Assembly: GCA_913055735.1 (NCBI GenBank)
Contig: CAJXKD010000001.1
Location: 806,001 to 870,000 of the forward strand
Origin: an uncultured Rhodospirillales bacterium
GTDB lineage: Bacteria > Pseudomonadota > Alphaproteobacteria > Rhodospirillales > UBA2165
DNA: 64,000 bases
Direction: 5' to 3'
Under the pieces are notes generated by a model, which saw only the letters and a program-made list of their open reading frames with translations, was not told where the DNA came from and searched no databases. This document shows, in pieces, positions 18,181-28,882 of this stretch (positions are counted from its first letter, which is position 1; each line of letters begins with the position of its first letter). Made by a program: the position numbers and the translations under genes.

Positions 18181-18951
18181 TCAATGCAGATCCGACCAAA
18201 TCTTTCGTTTGAGCGCATACGTCATCGCCGTCAGAACCAAGAGGAACAACAACACCTTAATGCCGAGACGCTTACGCTCTTCCAGTTCCGGTTCCGCGGT
18301 CCAGGCCAGGAACGTAGTCACGTCCTTAGCCATTTGCTCGACCGAGGCCGATGTGCCGTCCTCATACTCGACGGCGTCTTCGGACAGAGGCGCGGGCATG
18401 GCAATCTGATGGCCCGGGAAATACTCGTTGAAGCTCATTCCCTCGTTCATTTGCATGCCTTGCGGTGCATCGCCATAGCCCGTGAGCAGCGCGTAAAGGT
18501 AGTCCGCTCCGCCGAGCCGGGCCTTGACCATAAGGGACAGATCGGGCGGATAGGCTCCGCCGTTGGCCGCCCGGGCCGCTTGCTCGTTGGGATACGGGCC
18601 GGGAATCCGATCAAACGGTTTCCCTTGACGCGTCGTGGACTCACCGTCGGAATCGGGCTCACCGGCGACCTCGACCTCGGCGGCTATCGCCTTGACTCGA
18701 TTTTCGGAGAACCCGATCGCTTCGAGATTACGGAAATAGATCTGCCGCAACGAATGACAGGCCGCACACACTTCGGAGTAGACCTGATAGCCGCGTTGCA
18801 GCTGATCCCGGTCGAAGGTCCCGAAGATGCCCGCATGCTGCCAGTCCTGAGCCGGCGGCGAAATCTTTTCGGCGGCGGTTACCGTACCGGCAACCCCCAA
18901 GGTGACGAAGACGGCCGCGGTTGCGGCGATTTTCGAGATAGATCGCAACAT
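18181..18951 (-). CDS. petC: cytochrome c1 of the bc1 complex
   Basis: A 256-residue subunit of ubiquinol-cytochrome c reductase. It has an N-terminal signal peptide ending TVTAAE, then the haem-binding motif CAACH (about residues 62-66). The axial methionine is probably in the MSFNEYFPGHQIAMP region, and a C-terminal membrane anchor (LGIKVLLFLLVLTAMTYAL) holds it to the inner membrane with the haem in the periplasm. Both GTG (18954) and ATG (18951) are possible starts; the AAGGAGG is better spaced for the ATG. It is the last gene of petA-petB-petC, nine to twelve bases after petB. Confidence 0.96.
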   Translation of the reverse strand: MLRSISKIAATAAVFVTLGVAGTVTAAEKISPPAQDWQHAGIFGTFDRDQLQRGYQVYSEVCAACHSLRQIYFRNLEAIGFSENRVKAIAAEVEVAGEPDSDGESTTRQGKPFDRIPGPYPNEQAARAANGGAYPPDLSLMVKARLGGADYLYALLTGYGDAPQGMQMNEGMSFNEYFPGHQIAMPAPLSEDAVEYEDGTSASVEQMAKDVTTFLAWTAEPELEERKRLGIKVLLFLLVLTAMTYALKRKIWSDLH

Positions 18952-18963
18952 CACGAGGCCTCC

Positions 18964-20232
18964 TTACGCTTTGGCGCCGGCGGACGTCACCGCCGCGCTG
19001 ATGCTTTCGGGCAACGGCGCCGCTTTCTCGAACTTCCCGAGCAACGGCATGAACACCAGCAGATGAACGAAATAATATAGGGTTGCCAATCGCCCAATGA
19101 GCAGCATGAGCCCCTCCGCCGGCTGCCCACCGACATACCCCAACAGGATGCAGTCGGCGAAGAACAGCCAGAACAGATATTTATAGACCGGCCGGAACTT
19201 GGCGCTCCGCACCCGCGAGCGGTCGAGCCAGGGCAGGAAGGCCAACAGGACAATCGAACCAAACATCAGGATCACCCCTGCCGTCTTGGCGCTGACGATG
19301 ACCGGCAGGATGCCCCAAACGTCGATGAAGTTGTCCGGCACGGCCCGGAGTATGGCGTAGAACGGCAGGAAGTACCATTCCGGCACGATATGGGCCGGGG
19401 TTACCAGCGCGTTCGCCTCGATATAGTTGTCCGGCTCGCCGAAGAAGTTCGGTGCGAAGAAGGTGAAGCCCAGATAGATGATCAGGAACACGCCGAGACC
19501 GAAGAAATCCTTCACCGTGTAATAGGGATGGAAGGGGATGGTGTCCTGCGGCCCCTTGATGTCGATGCCCAAGGGGTTGTTGGACTTGTGCTCGTGCAGC
19601 GCCCACAGATGCAGGAAGACGAGACCGAAAATAATGAACGGCAACAGATAGTGCAGCGAGAAGAAGCGGTTGAGGGTGGGGTTATCCACCGCAAAGCCGC
19701 CCCACAGCCATTCCACGATCGCATCGCCGAAGAACGGGATCACCGAGAACAGATTGGTGATGACGGTGGCGCCCCAGAAGCTCATCTGGCCCCAGGGCAG
19801 CGTGTAACCGACGAAGGCGGTCGCCATCATGGCGAGGAAGATCAACAGGCCGATAATCCACAGAAGTTCGCGGGGGGCCTTGTAAGACCCATAATAGAGA
19901 CCACGGAAGATGTGGATATAGACCACCAGGAAGAACATGGAGGCCCCGTTCATATGCAGATAGCGGAGCAGCCAGCCGAAATTCACGTCACGCATGATGC
20001 GTTCGACCGAATCGAAGGCCAAATCCACGTGCGGCGTGTAGTGCATGGCGAGGAAGACACCGGTGGCGATCATGATCACCAGGATGACGCCGGCAAGCGA
20101 GCCGAAGCTCCACCAGTAGCTCAGATTACGTGGCGTCGGATAGTCGACCAGGCTGTGATGCGTCATCGTAAAGATGGGCAGCCGGTGGTCGATCCATTTA
20201 ACGACAGGATTTTTCCATTGAGGTGCGCTCAT
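18964..20232 (-). CDS. petB: cytochrome b of the bc1 complex
   Basis: A 422-residue integral membrane protein with about eight helices that carries haems bL and bH and the Qo and Qi quinone sites. Haem-ligand histidines are in RYLHMNGAS and VYIHIFRG (first pair side), and in FFSLHYLLP and [10 protein letters not shown] (second pair side). The Qo-site motif PEWY is present in [14 protein letters not shown]. It is the full-length bacterial form, not the split b6/subunit IV type. The start follows GGGGGCTGATC, ten bases after the Rieske stop. Confidence 0.97.
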   Translation of the reverse strand: MSAPQWKNPVVKWIDHRLPIFTMTHHSLVDYPTPRNLSYWWSFGSLAGVILVIMIATGVFLAMHYTPHVDLAFDSVERIMRDVNFGWLLRYLHMNGASMFFLVVYIHIFRGLYYGSYKAPRELLWIIGLLIFLAMMATAFVGYTLPWGQMSFWGATVITNLFSVIPFFGDAIVEWLWGGFAVDNPTLNRFFSLHYLLPFIIFGLVFLHLWALHEHKSNNPLGIDIKGPQDTIPFHPYYTVKDFFGLGVFLIIYLGFTFFAPNFFGEPDNYIEANALVTPAHIVPEWYFLPFYAILRAVPDNFIDVWGILPVIVSAKTAGVILMFGSIVLLAFLPWLDRSRVRSAKFRPVYKYLFWLFFADCILLGYVGGQPAEGLMLLIGRLATLYYFVHLLVFMPLLGKFEKAAPLPESISAAVTSAGAKA

Positions 20233-20242
20233 GATCAGCCCC

Positions 20243-20797
20243 CTACCCGATCAGGATGGTGGTGTCGCCGGTAAACTCGTACGGCGGCACTTCTAGGTTG
20301 CGCGGCGCCGGGCCCTTGCGGATGCGGCCCGAGGTATCGTAGTGGGATCCATGGCAGGGGCAGAACCAGCCACCATACTCACCCTTGGGATCGCCAGGCG
20401 CCTGTCCTTTGGGGATACAGCCGAGATGCGTACAAATACCGACCATTACCAGCCACTCGGGTTTCTCAACACGCTCCGAATCGGGCTGCGGGTCCTTAAG
20501 TTGAGACAACGGCACCTCTTCGGCTTCCTTGATCTCGGTCGAGGTGCGGCGGCGGATAAACACCGGCTTCTTGCGCCACATCACCGTGATCGACTGACCT
20601 TCCTCGACCCCGGAAAGATCGAATTCCAGGCTGGCCAGCGCCAACACGTCGGCAGATGGGTTCATATAGTCAATGAACGGCAGGGCAGCGGCAATTACAC
20701 CGGCGCCACCGACAACGACGGTCGACGTGAGGAGAAAGTCGCGACGCGAGCTGTCCTCATCGTGACCATGACCCGTGGGTACAGTCGTATCAGCCAT
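20243..20797 (-). CDS. petA: Rieske iron-sulfur subunit of the bc1 complex
   Basis: A 184-residue subunit that passes electrons from ubiquinol to cytochrome c1. It begins with a Tat-type signal anchor (SRRDFLL at residues 17-23, then a hydrophobic segment). The [2Fe-2S] ligands are in CTHLGC (C122, H124) and CPCHGSHYD (C146, H149), with C127 and C148 able to form the stabilising disulfide. It is the first gene of the petABC operon. The 310 bases upstream, shared with the divergent trmL, must hold the operon promoter. Confidence 0.97.
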   Translation of the reverse strand: MADTTVPTGHGHDEDSSRRDFLLTSTVVVGGAGVIAAALPFIDYMNPSADVLALASLEFDLSGVEEGQSITVMWRKKPVFIRRRTSTEIKEAEEVPLSQLKDPQPDSERVEKPEWLVMVGICTHLGCIPKGQAPGDPKGEYGGWFCPCHGSHYDTSGRIRKGPAPRNLEVPPYEFTGDTTILIG

Positions 20798-21107
20798 GGT
20801 TAGGTCCTTTTACGGGAATAAGCATGAGATATTTTCGCTCCTAACGGCGAGCCTTAATATTCAATCCTAATTAGTTAGATGGCATTTCGGCCCGCAAATT
20901 CCACATAGAACTTTCCCGGCAGCGATTCCGTACGGACCCATTGCGGGTCTCGGTTGGACATCATCTGTCTGCCGATCAAAGAGTTCGAGGTCATGGAATT
21001 TTAGGCCGGAAACATGCTAGGAATTGCGCCATGGTATAATCCAGATTCTCCGCTGTGCAAAGGATAAATCCCCCTGAAATATACGGTTTTTATCCGGGAA
21101 ACTTTCC
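20798..21107. other. divergent intergenic region between petA and trmL
   Basis: A 310-base gap, AT-rich near petA. It must contain the petABC promoter (minus) and the trmL promoter (plus). An extended -10 element TGGTATAAT lies at 21032-21040 on the plus strand, with no good -35 hexamer, about 70 bases ahead of trmL. I see no coding sequence, and no structured RNA that I recognise. Confidence 0.5.
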
Positions 21108-21575
21108 GTGCGACTTGCGCTCTTCGAACCTGACATCCCCCAGAACACCGGCACCATATTGCGCTTGGCCGCCTGTTTCCGCGTCGCCGTCGATTTGATC
21201 GAACCAGCGGGTTTCGTCATCGGCGACAAACGCATGCGCCGCGCCGGTATGGATTACCTCGACCACGTGGAATTCGTGCGTCACACATCGTGGAAGGTGT
21301 TCCATCAATGGGTCGCGGACCAGGGATATCGCTTGGTTTTGCTGACCACCCGGGGTGCGACGCCCCACGCGGATTTCGAATTCACCGACAAGGATATTCT
21401 TTTGCTCGGCCGGGAAAGTGCCGGCGTCCCCGACGAGGTTCACGCCGCAGCCGATGCGCGTATCCGCATTCCTATTGCGGCGAACCTACGCTCGCTCAAT
21501 ATCGCCGCCGCCGCCGCTATCGCCCTGGGCGAAGCCTTGCGCCAAGTGAATGGATTTCCCGCGGACAGTGGTTGA
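21108..21575 (+). CDS. trmL: tRNA (cytidine/uridine-34-2'-O)-methyltransferase
   Basis: A 155-residue SPOUT-class methyltransferase that modifies the wobble base of certain leucine tRNAs with SAM as donor. The family sequence is clear: LFEPDIPQNTGTILRLAACF at the start, GRESAGVPDEVH, and the knotted C-terminal RIPIAANLRSLNIAAAAAIALGEAL (quoted partly). Size matches E. coli TrmL (157). It starts with GTG and is divergent from petA. Confidence 0.94.
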   Translation: MRLALFEPDIPQNTGTILRLAACFRVAVDLIEPAGFVIGDKRMRRAGMDYLDHVEFVRHTSWKVFHQWVADQGYRLVLLTTRGATPHADFEFTDKDILLLGRESAGVPDEVHAAADARIRIPIAANLRSLNIAAAAAIALGEALRQVNGFPADSG

Positions 21576-21643
21576 CGGACGTCAACGTTGCGGCGAGGTT
21601 CCCATGTTAGAGAGGGACGACCAACATAACGAAGGAAAATCCC

Positions 21644-22498
21644 ATGACGATGGACGACCAAAAGAACCGCGCCTCGGCGTGGTTTCGGGACCTGCGCGAT
21701 CAGATCTGCGCCTCTTATGAACAGTTGGAGGATACGGTCGACGGGCCGAACGGCAGCGACACGCTGCCGCCCGGCCGGTTCGAACGCACCCCTTGGGACC
21801 GCCCTGAAGGCGGCGGCGGCGAGATGTCGGTCATGCGCGGGGGGCGGGTGTTCGAGAAGGTCGGCGTCAACATCTCCACCGTGTTCGGCGAGTTTTCCGA
21901 GGAATTCCGCAAGCAGATCCCGGGCGCCGACGAGGACCCGCGATTTTGGGCGTCGGGCGTTTCCCTCGTCTCGCATCCGCGCAATCCCCATGTCCCCATC
22001 GCGCATATGAACACGCGGATGATCGTCACCACCAAACATTGGTTCGGCGGCGGCGGCGACCTCACCCCCATCTTTCCCATCGCCCAGGATACCGAGGACT
22101 TCCACGCCGCCTTCAAGGCGACCTGCGACAAGCACGATCCCGCCTACTACAAGAAATACAAGGAATGGTGCGACGAGTACTTCTTCATCACGCATCGGGG
22201 TGAAATGCGCGGTGTCGGTGGCATCTTCTACGATTATCTCGACAGCGGCGATTGGGAGGCCGACTTCGCCTTCACCCAAGATGTCGGCAAGTGTTTCCGC
22301 GATATCTACCCGGAGATCATCGGCCGCCACATGAACACACCATGGAGCGACGCCGACAAACAGGCGCAACTGGTGAAACGCGGCCGCTACGCCGAGTTCA
22401 ATCTGGTGATCGACCGGGGCACCAAGTTCGGTCTGATGACCGGCGGCAATGTCGAGGCCATCCTCATGTCGCTGCCGCCGGAAGCGGCGTGGCCATGA
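21644..22498 (+). CDS. hemF: oxygen-dependent coproporphyrinogen-III oxidase
   Basis: A 284-residue soluble enzyme that converts coproporphyrinogen III to protoporphyrinogen IX with O2 in haem synthesis. Conserved blocks: [44 protein letters not shown], and the C-terminal [19 protein letters not shown] (given in part). It is slightly shorter than E. coli HemF (299). An AAGGAAAA site precedes the start. Presence of the aerobic form implies growth with oxygen. Its stop overlaps the start of the small lipoprotein gene (ATGA). Confidence 0.96.
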   Translation: MTMDDQKNRASAWFRDLRDQICASYEQLEDTVDGPNGSDTLPPGRFERTPWDRPEGGGGEMSVMRGGRVFEKVGVNISTVFGEFSEEFRKQIPGADEDPRFWASGVSLVSHPRNPHVPIAHMNTRMIVTTKHWFGGGGDLTPIFPIAQDTEDFHAAFKATCDKHDPAYYKKYKEWCDEYFFITHRGEMRGVGGIFYDYLDSGDWEADFAFTQDVGKCFRDIYPEIIGRHMNTPWSDADKQAQLVKRGRYAEFNLVIDRGTKFGLMTGGNVEAILMSLPPEAAWP

Positions 22499-22833
22499 GA
22501 ACCAGATTACTCGTCGCGCTAGCCGTGTTCTTGGCTCTCGGGGCCTGTACAGCGCGATGGTCAACCATCAAAGCAGATGAGAATGGCATTTCCTGGGATG
22601 TCACGGTCAGGACAGAGTATCAAGGAAAGATGCTCGAGGACGCGGAAAAGCGGGCGGCATCTCATTGCAAAGCGTACGGCAAGGAAGCGGCGCCTGTGAG
22701 ATTCAATGTACGAGGACGTTGGGTCATGAGTTTCCCTTTCGCCCCCAGGCCTCAGCCCGGAATTCCGGTTGAAATAGTAGGAACTGTTTCGGCGGCTTGT
22801 CAGGAAAAAGCAGACGCAACTGCTAGCTCCTAG
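22495..22833 (+). CDS. small orphan lipoprotein
   Basis: A 112-residue predicted lipoprotein: signal peptide with LGAC lipobox (cysteine at about residue 18) and a short mature part with no family I recognise. It contains two more cysteines (HCKAY and AACQE) that could form a disulfide. The start overlaps the hemF stop by four bases, so it is likely translated with hemF. A link with haem synthesis is not supported by anything in the protein itself. Confidence 0.7.
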   Translation: MRTRLLVALAVFLALGACTARWSTIKADENGISWDVTVRTEYQGKMLEDAEKRAASHCKAYGKEAAPVRFNVRGRWVMSFPFAPRPQPGIPVEIVGTVSAACQEKADATASS

Positions 22834-22843
22834 ACAGAAGGCA

Positions 22844-22857
22844 TTAAGCCGGCTTAA
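22844..22857. terminator. palindrome between convergent lipoprotein and metH genes
   Basis: The 14-base perfect palindrome TTAAGCCGGCTTAA includes the metH stop codon and lies 10 bases after the lipoprotein stop. With no U-run it is at most a weak shared 3' end signal. Confidence 0.3.
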
Positions 22858-25800
22858 GGCTCATACGCGAGGTTCGGGGCCAGCCAGCGTTCGGCCTCTT
22901 CGACACTGATCCCCTTGCGCCGGGCATAATCCTCCACCTGGTCGCGCTGAATGCGGCCGACCCCAAAATATTGCGCTTCCGGGCGCCAGAAATAAAAGCC
23001 GCTGACGGACGCCGCCGGCCACATGGCGTAATTTTCGGTGAGCGTGATGCCCGTTGCGTCAGTCGCGTCCAAGAGATCGAACAAGGTTTCCTTTTCGGTG
23101 TGATCGGGACAGGCCGGATAACCGGGCGCCGGGCGGATGCCTTGATAAGCTTCCTTGATGATTTCCTCGTTGCCGAGTTTTTCGTCGGGCACATAGCCCC
23201 ACAACTCCGTTCGGACACGTTCGTGCATGTGTTCGGCAAATGCTTCGGCCAATCGGTCGGCAAGCGCCTTGACCATGATCGCCCGGTAATCGTCGTGTCT
23301 GTCTTCGAACCGGCGCACGATATCTTCAGTGCCGATCCCTGCCGTCACCGCGAACCCGCCGATATAATCGGCAATGGCACTTTCCTTGGGCGCGACGAAA
23401 TCGGCGAGCGCGAGATTGGGCCGGGTGCCCGCGCGTTTGCGCTGCTGACGCAAGGTATGGATGACGGCCTGCACGCTTCGGCGGTCCTCATCGTCATAGA
23501 TTTCTATGTCGTCCCCCACGGCATTGGCAGGGAAAAACCCGACAACAGCGGCGGCCTCGAGCCGGCCTTCGGCGACGATGTCTTGCAGCATGGCTTGGCC
23601 GTCGGCGAGCAAATTGCGGGCGGTGGACCCGACAATGGGATCGTCGAGGATTCTGGGAAAGGTTCCGGCCAAATCCCAAGTACGGAAAAACGGCGTCCAA
23701 TCGATGCGGTCAACCAAGCGGGACAGCGGATAGTCGGTGAAAACGCGTGGGCCGAGAAAGGATGGCACGGGCACTTTCAGCTCCAAATCGGGCAATAGCC
23801 GGTTCGCCCGCGCCGCGGCGATCTTCAACCCGTCGGCTTTCTTACTGCGCGCCTGATGCTGTTCGCGGATCGCGGCATAATCTTCTTTGACGTCGCGAAC
23901 GAAAGCATCGCAGTGCGTCTTGCTGCCGAGGCGCGTAGCGACGCCGACCCCGCGCGAAGCATCCAGCACATGCACCGTCGTCCCCGAATAGGCGGGTGCG
24001 ATCTTCACCGCTGTATGAACCCGCGAGGTGGTTGCCCCACCGATCAGCAGCGGCAGATCGAGCCCCTGGCGCTCCATTTCGGCGGCAACATGGGTCATCT
24101 CGTCGAGGGACGGCGTGATCAACCCGGACAACCCGATCATGTCGGCCCCCTCGGCCAGCGCCGTTTCGATGATCTTCTGTGCAGGCACCATCACGCCGAG
24201 GTCGATCACCTCGTAATTGTTACAACGAAGCACGACGCCGACGATGTTCTTGCCGATGTCATGCACGTCCCCTTTGACCGTCGCCATGACGATCTTGCCT
24301 TTCGTCCGGCGGTCGCCCGCCTGTTTCTCCGCTTCGATAAAGGGAATGAGATGCGCCACCGCCTGTTTCATCACACGGGCGCTTTTCACCACCTGCGGCA
24401 GGAACATTTTTCCCTCGCCGAACAGATCGCCGACAATGTTCATGCCGTCCATCAACGGCCCTTCGATCACCTCGATGGGTTTATCGGCGGCAAGCCGCGC
24501 CTCTTCGGTATCGGCATCGATGTAATCGGTAATGCCATGGACGAGCGCATAGGCCAGCCGTTCATCCACGTTGCCGGTGCGCCAGCTTAGATCCTCGCCG
24601 CTCGACAACCCCCGGCCCTCGAAGGCGTCGACAACGGCAAGCAGACGTTCGGTGGCGTCGGCGCGGCGGTTGAGGATGACGTCCTCCACCCGCGTGCGCA
24701 GATCGGGCGCGATATCTTCATAGACGGCAAGCTGGCCCGCATTGACGATGCCCATATCCATGCCGGCGCGAATGGCATGATAGAGGAACACGGAATGCAG
24801 GGCTTCGCGGACGCCGTTGTTCCCCCGAAAGGCGAAGGACACGTTGCTGACCCCGCCGCTAACCAACGCATGCGGTAGTTCTTTCTTGAGACGCCGCGTC
24901 GCGTCGATGAAATCCAAACCGTAGTTGGCGTGTTCGTCGATCCCGGTGGCGACAGCAAAGATATTGGGGTCGAAAATGATGTCTTCGGGCGGAAACCCAA
25001 GACGATTAACAAGGATGTCATAGGACCGAACGCAAATCTCGACCTTGCGGTCCGCCGTGTCCGCTTGCCCCGTTTCATCAAAGGCCATGACGATCACGGC
25101 GGCGCCATAGCGGCGCACCAGCTTGGCCTGGGCAATGAAGCTTTCCTCGCCTTCCTTGAGACTGATGGAATTCACAACCGGCTTACCCTGTATGCATTTT
25201 AGCCCGGTCTCGATGACGGACCATTTGGAGGAATCGATCATCACCGGCACGCGGCTTATTTCAGGCTCGGCGGCAACGAGGTTGAGGAACCGCTCCATCG
25301 CGGCTTCCGAATCGAGCAGACCTTCATCCATATTGACGTCGATGATCTGCGCGCCGTTGCGCACCTGTTGGCGCGCCACATCCAAGGCCGTATCGAAGTC
25401 CCCGTCGCGGATCAGCTTGGCGAACCTGGCCGAGCCGGTCACGTTGGTGCGTTCGCCCACATTGACGAACAGACTCTCGGGGCCGATTTCCAGGGGCTCC
25501 AGGCCACTGAGACGGCAATGGCGCGGCACATCGGGAATGGGGCGCGGCGCGACGCCCGCGACCGCCTCGGCAAGCGCGGTTATATGATCGGGTCCCGTCC
25601 CGCAGCATCCCCCAACCAAGTTGACCAACCCCCGGCCGATGAAATCATCCATGACGGCGCACATTTCATGCGGCGTTTGATCGTATTCGCCGAATGCGTT
25701 GGGGAGGCCCGCGTTGGGATGGCACCCGACAAAGGTATCGGCGATCCGAGCCAACTCCTCGATATGCGGCGCCAGTTCCTTGGCTCCGAAAGCACAATTG

Positions 25801-26597
25801 AGTCCGATGACCAGCGGTTCGGCATGGCGCACCGAATTCCAAAACGCCTCCAGCGATTGCCCCGTCAATGTCCGGCCGCTGGGATCGGTGATCGTCCCCG
25901 AAATCATAAGGGGAAGGCGCAGGTCCGCAGTTTCAAAATAGCGGTCGATGGCGAATAGAGCCGCCTTGCAATTCAAGGTATCGAAGACGGTTTCAACGAG
26001 TAGGAAGTCGGCACCGCCCTCGACCAATCCATGGATTGCGGTGGCATAGGTTTCTACCAATGCATCGAAGGTGACATTGCGCGCGCCCGGATTACCGACG
26101 TCCGGCGAGATCGATGCCGTCCGGTTGGTCGGCCCGAGAACGCCGGCAACGAATCGGGGGCGCTCCGGCGTCAACCTGGTCATCGCCTCGGCGGCATCGC
26201 GGGCCAACCGCGCGCCGGCGAAATTGAGGTCGTAAACCACGTCCTGCATGCCGTAGTCGGCCTGCGCGATCGCCGTCGAATTGAAGGTATTGGTTTCGAG
26301 AATATCGGCACCGGCCTTCAGATAAGCCGTATGGATATCGCGAACGATATCCGGCTGGGTCAACGACAGCAGATCGTTGTTGCCCTGCTGCAGCTTGTCG
26401 ACATGGGCGAACCGGTTCCCGCGAAAGTCGGCTTCGTCGAGTTCGTACCCCTGGATCATTGTCCCCATGGCGCCGTCGAGCACCAGAATGCGCTGCCTCA
26501 ACGCACCCGCGACGTCGCCACGCGCGACCGCCTTCACCCGACGCGACGTGTTCGTTTCCCTCACGCTGTTCTGGGGTTTCGTGAGACTCTCAACCAC
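22854..26597 (-). CDS. metH: cobalamin-dependent methionine synthase
   Basis: A 1247-residue multidomain enzyme that methylates homocysteine using 5-methyltetrahydrofolate and cobalamin. Domain order is complete. The N-terminal homocysteine domain has [16 protein letters not shown] and zinc cysteines in GLNCAFGA and [11 protein letters not shown]. Next is the pterin domain ([13 protein letters not shown]). The cobalamin domain carries the base-off ligand motif in [13 protein letters not shown]. Last is the SAM-dependent activation domain near the C-terminus ([16 protein letters not shown]). The start is GTG at 26597, eight bases after the metF stop, with GGGGGAT ahead; a longer frame upstream lies inside metF. 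Length is close to E. coli MetH (1227). Confidence 0.97.
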   Translation of the reverse strand: MVESLTKPQNSVRETNTSRRVKAVARGDVAGALRQRILVLDGAMGTMIQGYELDEADFRGNRFAHVDKLQQGNNDLLSLTQPDIVRDIHTAYLKAGADILETNTFNSTAIAQADYGMQDVVYDLNFAGARLARDAAEAMTRLTPERPRFVAGVLGPTNRTASISPDVGNPGARNVTFDALVETYATAIHGLVEGGADFLLVETVFDTLNCKAALFAIDRYFETADLRLPLMISGTITDPSGRTLTGQSLEAFWNSVRHAEPLVIGLNCAFGAKELAPHIEELARIADTFVGCHPNAGLPNAFGEYDQTPHEMCAVMDDFIGRGLVNLVGGCCGTGPDHITALAEAVAGVAPRPIPDVPRHCRLSGLEPLEIGPESLFVNVGERTNVTGSARFAKLIRDGDFDTALDVARQQVRNGAQIIDVNMDEGLLDSEAAMERFLNLVAAEPEISRVPVMIDSSKWSVIETGLKCIQGKPVVNSISLKEGEESFIAQAKLVRRYGAAVIVMAFDETGQADTADRKVEICVRSYDILVNRLGFPPEDIIFDPNIFAVATGIDEHANYGLDFIDATRRLKKELPHALVSGGVSNVSFAFRGNNGVREALHSVFLYHAIRAGMDMGIVNAGQLAVYEDIAPDLRTRVEDVILNRRADATERLLAVVDAFEGRGLSSGEDLSWRTGNVDERLAYALVHGITDYIDADTEEARLAADKPIEVIEGPLMDGMNIVGDLFGEGKMFLPQVVKSARVMKQAVAHLIPFIEAEKQAGDRRTKGKIVMATVKGDVHDIGKNIVGVVLRCNNYEVIDLGVMVPAQKIIETALAEGADMIGLSGLITPSLDEMTHVAAEMERQGLDLPLLIGGATTSRVHTAVKIAPAYSGTTVHVLDASRGVGVATRLGSKTHCDAFVRDVKEDYAAIREQHQARSKKADGLKIAAARANRLLPDLELKVPVPSFLGPRVFTDYPLSRLVDRIDWTPFFRTWDLAGTFPRILDDPIVGSTARNLLADGQAMLQDIVAEGRLEAAAVVGFFPANAVGDDIEIYDDEDRRSVQAVIHTLRQQRKRAGTRPNLALADFVAPKESAIADYIGGFAVTAGIGTEDIVRRFEDRHDDYRAIMVKALADRLAEAFAEHMHERVRTELWGYVPDEKLGNEEIIKEAYQGIRPAPGYPACPDHTEKETLFDLLDATDATGITLTENYAMWPAASVSGFYFWRPEAQYFGVGRIQRDQVEDYARRKGISVEEAERWLAPNLAYEP

Positions 26598-26605
26598 GGA
26601 TCCCC

Positions 26606-27547
26606 CTATCCGGCCGCTGCGATCACGGGCTCTTCGCGGCGCGGGCGAAGGCCGAGCATGTGGCAGATGGCATAAGTGAGATCGGCACGATTGAGCGTAT
26701 AGAAATGGAACTCGGTGACGCCGTTGGCCTGCAGCAGACGGCATTGTTCCGCGGCGACCGTGGCGGCGATCAGTTTCCGCGTCTCCGGGTCATCGTCGAG
26801 TCCCTCGAACAGATCGGCCATCCACGTCGGAACCGAGGACCCGCACCGCCGGCTGAACCGCGCCACCTGAGCGAAGTTGGTCACCGGCAGGATGCCGGGC
26901 ACGATCGGCACTTCGATACCCGCCGCTGAAACCCGGTCGACGAACCGCAGATAGTCGTCGCCATTGAAGAAATACTGCGTGATGGCGCGTGTCGCCCCGG
27001 CGTCGAGCTTGCGTTTCAGATTATCCAAATCGGCGCGCGGGCTTACCGCTTCCGGATGGGTCTCCGGATAGGCGGCGACGCTGATTTCGAAATCGGCAAT
27101 CCGTTTCAGCCCGGTGACGAGGTCGGCGGCGTACCGGTATCCATCCGGATGCGGCACGTAGTCTCCATCTCCGTCCGGCGGATCGCCGCGCAGTGCCACG
27201 ATGTGACGAATACCGGCGTCCCAATAGCGGCGCGCCACATCGTCGACCTCGGCACGCGAGGCGCCGACGCAGGTTAAGTGAGCGGCGGGGATCAATGATG
27301 TGTCGCTGAGAATGCGCTGGACGGTGGCGTGGGTTCGATCACGGGTGGAGCCACCGGCCCCGTAGGTCACGGAGACGAAACGCGGCCCCAGGGGCTCGAG
27401 CCGTTTGATGGCCGCCCACAATCCCCGCTCCATTTTCTCCGTGCTGGGCGGAAAGAACTCGAAAGAAACAGCCAATTCCCGCGCGTGCCCCGGCGGATAT
27501 GGCAGAACGATTGGGAGTTTCTTCCCCAAGGCAATTGGAGACGTCAT
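26606..27547 (-). CDS. metF: methylenetetrahydrofolate reductase
   Basis: A 313-residue FAD enzyme that reduces methylene-THF to methyl-THF, the methyl donor for MetH encoded next. The TIM-barrel motifs are [52 protein letters not shown], and [15 protein letters not shown]. The ATG at 27547 is preferred; a TTG 60 bases further upstream would add an uncharacteristic leader. It forms a two-gene operon with metH. No SAM, SAH or cobalamin riboswitch is recognisable in the 394 bases upstream. Confidence 0.96.
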   Translation of the reverse strand: MTSPIALGKKLPIVLPYPPGHARELAVSFEFFPPSTEKMERGLWAAIKRLEPLGPRFVSVTYGAGGSTRDRTHATVQRILSDTSLIPAAHLTCVGASRAEVDDVARRYWDAGIRHIVALRGDPPDGDGDYVPHPDGYRYAADLVTGLKRIADFEISVAAYPETHPEAVSPRADLDNLKRKLDAGATRAITQYFFNGDDYLRFVDRVSAAGIEVPIVPGILPVTNFAQVARFSRRCGSSVPTWMADLFEGLDDDPETRKLIAATVAAEQCRLLQANGVTEFHFYTLNRADLTYAICHMLGLRPRREEPVIAAAG

Positions 27548-27941
27548 GTCCAAGCTTCCTTGTAACTTTGCCGGGGCACGATCCGAACAAGCCGCCTGCC
27601 CACTCAAAATTCACGCGTGTTGAACGGGTTGTACAACAGGTGGCTAACACATGCGACTCAAATAGTGGGATTTCGATTAAATATCGGCGATACTCTCTAT
27701 TATATTATTGTTTTTCAACGAGAAAATTTCGGCCGATCCTCCCCATGCATCGCCCTAAGTGAAAGTGGGAAAAGGCAATTTTAGCCCTAATCCCACTGCG
27801 GTTTTTCCGCCTGAATATAGGATTTTTCCCATACCTCACGCAACCAACCCCATTACGCCAATACACAATTGGCGCGGATTGTCTTGGCGGCCTACAGTTG
27901 CGCCTTTCCGGTTTCAACCCTGCCACCCCACACGGTGAACC
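27548..27941. other. divergent intergenic region between metF and glsA
   Basis: A 394-base AT-richer gap serving metF-metH (minus) and the glutaminase gene (plus). It holds a perfect palindrome GTTGTACAAC at 27628-27637, about 85 bases ahead of metF, which could be an operator. Two adjacent hairpins are annotated separately at 27764-27810. I recognise no known riboswitch class and no convincing reading frame. Confidence 0.5.
27764..27810 (+). promoter_or_regulatory. two adjacent hairpins upstream of glutaminase gene
   Basis: The first hairpin pairs AGTGGGA (27764-27770) with TCCCACT (27791-27797) and has an inner GGC/GCC pairing. The second pairs GCGG (27798-27801) with CCGC (27807-27810) around five Ts. 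They lie 130-180 bases ahead of the glsA start. They could be part of a structured leader or an upstream terminator. Confidence 0.35.
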
Positions 27942-28856
27942 ATGGACTTCGACCAGATTCTTTTGGAGATCTCTCGGTACGTTCAACCCCTGTTCGGCAA
28001 AGGGAAGGTAGCCGACTACATTCCCGCCCTTTCCGCCGTCCCGGGGACTAAATTCGGCATGGCGCTGCACACCGTCGGCGGTGAAACTTTTCAGATCGGT
28101 GATGCGGAGGAACGGTTCTCGATCCAAAGCATCTCGAAGTTATTTACGCTTAGCTTAGCCATGGGCTTCGTTGGCGAAGAGCTGTGGCGCCGGGTTGGGC
28201 GGGAACCGTCGGGCAATCCGTTCAATTCACTCGTACAGCTTGAATACGAACACGGCATTCCTAGGAATCCGATGATTAACGCCGGCGCCTTGGTTATCTG
28301 CGACGTTTTGCTGAGCCATACCAAGGACGCGAGGCAGGCAGTGCTCGATTATATGCGCGTTCTGTCGGGGGCACACGATATCGTCTTCGACGCCGCCATC
28401 GCCCGTTCCGAAGCGGACACCGGTTATATCAATCTGGCGCTCGCGAACTTCCTGAAGGGTAACGGCAATTTGGAAAACGACGTCGAGGCGGTGCTCGACC
28501 TCTATTTCCACCAATGCTCTCTTGTCATGAGTTGCAGCGAACTGTCGCGCGCGGTTCTTCATCTCGCCAACGGCGGCGTATCCTGGCACCTCAGCGAAAC
28601 CATTCTGACCCCCGGACAGGTCAAGCGGCTCAATGCCGTCATGCTGACATGCGGGCTTTACGATGCCGTCGGCGAGTTTGCCTACCGGGTCGGCCTCCCG
28701 GGGAAAAGCGGGGTCGGCGGCGGCATTGTCGCCGTTATGCCGCGGGAATATTCGGTGGCTGTCTGGTCACCCGAACTGGATGCGTTCGGCAATTCCATGG
28801 TCGGCGGCGCGGCCCTGGAATACCTGACGACCCTCACCGGCCGCTCTGTTTTTTGA
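27942..28856 (+). CDS. glsA: glutaminase
   Basis: A 304-residue cytoplasmic enzyme hydrolysing glutamine to glutamate and ammonia, of the serine-dependent beta-lactamase-like family. The SxxK catalytic pair is in FSIQSISKLFTL (about S63 and K66). Other conserved blocks are RNPMINAGAL, the ADTGYINLAL region, a GLYDAVGEFAYRVGLPGKSGVGGG segment (given in part), and the C-terminal GNSMVGGAALEYL. Length matches E. coli YbaS/YneH (about 310). It converges on the betaine-synthesis genes. Making glutamate alongside glycine betaine would suit osmotic adaptation, but co-regulation is not shown. Confidence 0.96.
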   Translation: MDFDQILLEISRYVQPLFGKGKVADYIPALSAVPGTKFGMALHTVGGETFQIGDAEERFSIQSISKLFTLSLAMGFVGEELWRRVGREPSGNPFNSLVQLEYEHGIPRNPMINAGALVICDVLLSHTKDARQAVLDYMRVLSGAHDIVFDAAIARSEADTGYINLALANFLKGNGNLENDVEAVLDLYFHQCSLVMSCSELSRAVLHLANGGVSWHLSETILTPGQVKRLNAVMLTCGLYDAVGEFAYRVGLPGKSGVGGGIVAVMPREYSVAVWSPELDAFGNSMVGGAALEYLTTLTGRSVF

Positions 28857-28863
28857 AACGTCA

Positions 28864-28877
28864 TCCCCAACCGGGGA
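28864..28877. terminator. short hairpin between convergent glsA and SDMT genes
   Basis: TCCCC and GGGGA flank a four-base loop in the 26 bases separating the two stop codons. It lacks a clean U-run, so terminator function is uncertain. Confidence 0.3.
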
Positions 28878-28882
28878 GTCAT

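Noticed and set aside
18184..20274. Two plus-strand frames of about 295 codons over petC and petB
   Set aside because: Antisense to well supported cytochrome genes; no domain or ribosome site.
27548..27941. SAM, SAH or cobalamin riboswitch upstream of metF-metH
   Set aside because: I looked for the conserved cores and B12 box on the minus strand and found none. Only simple palindromes are present.
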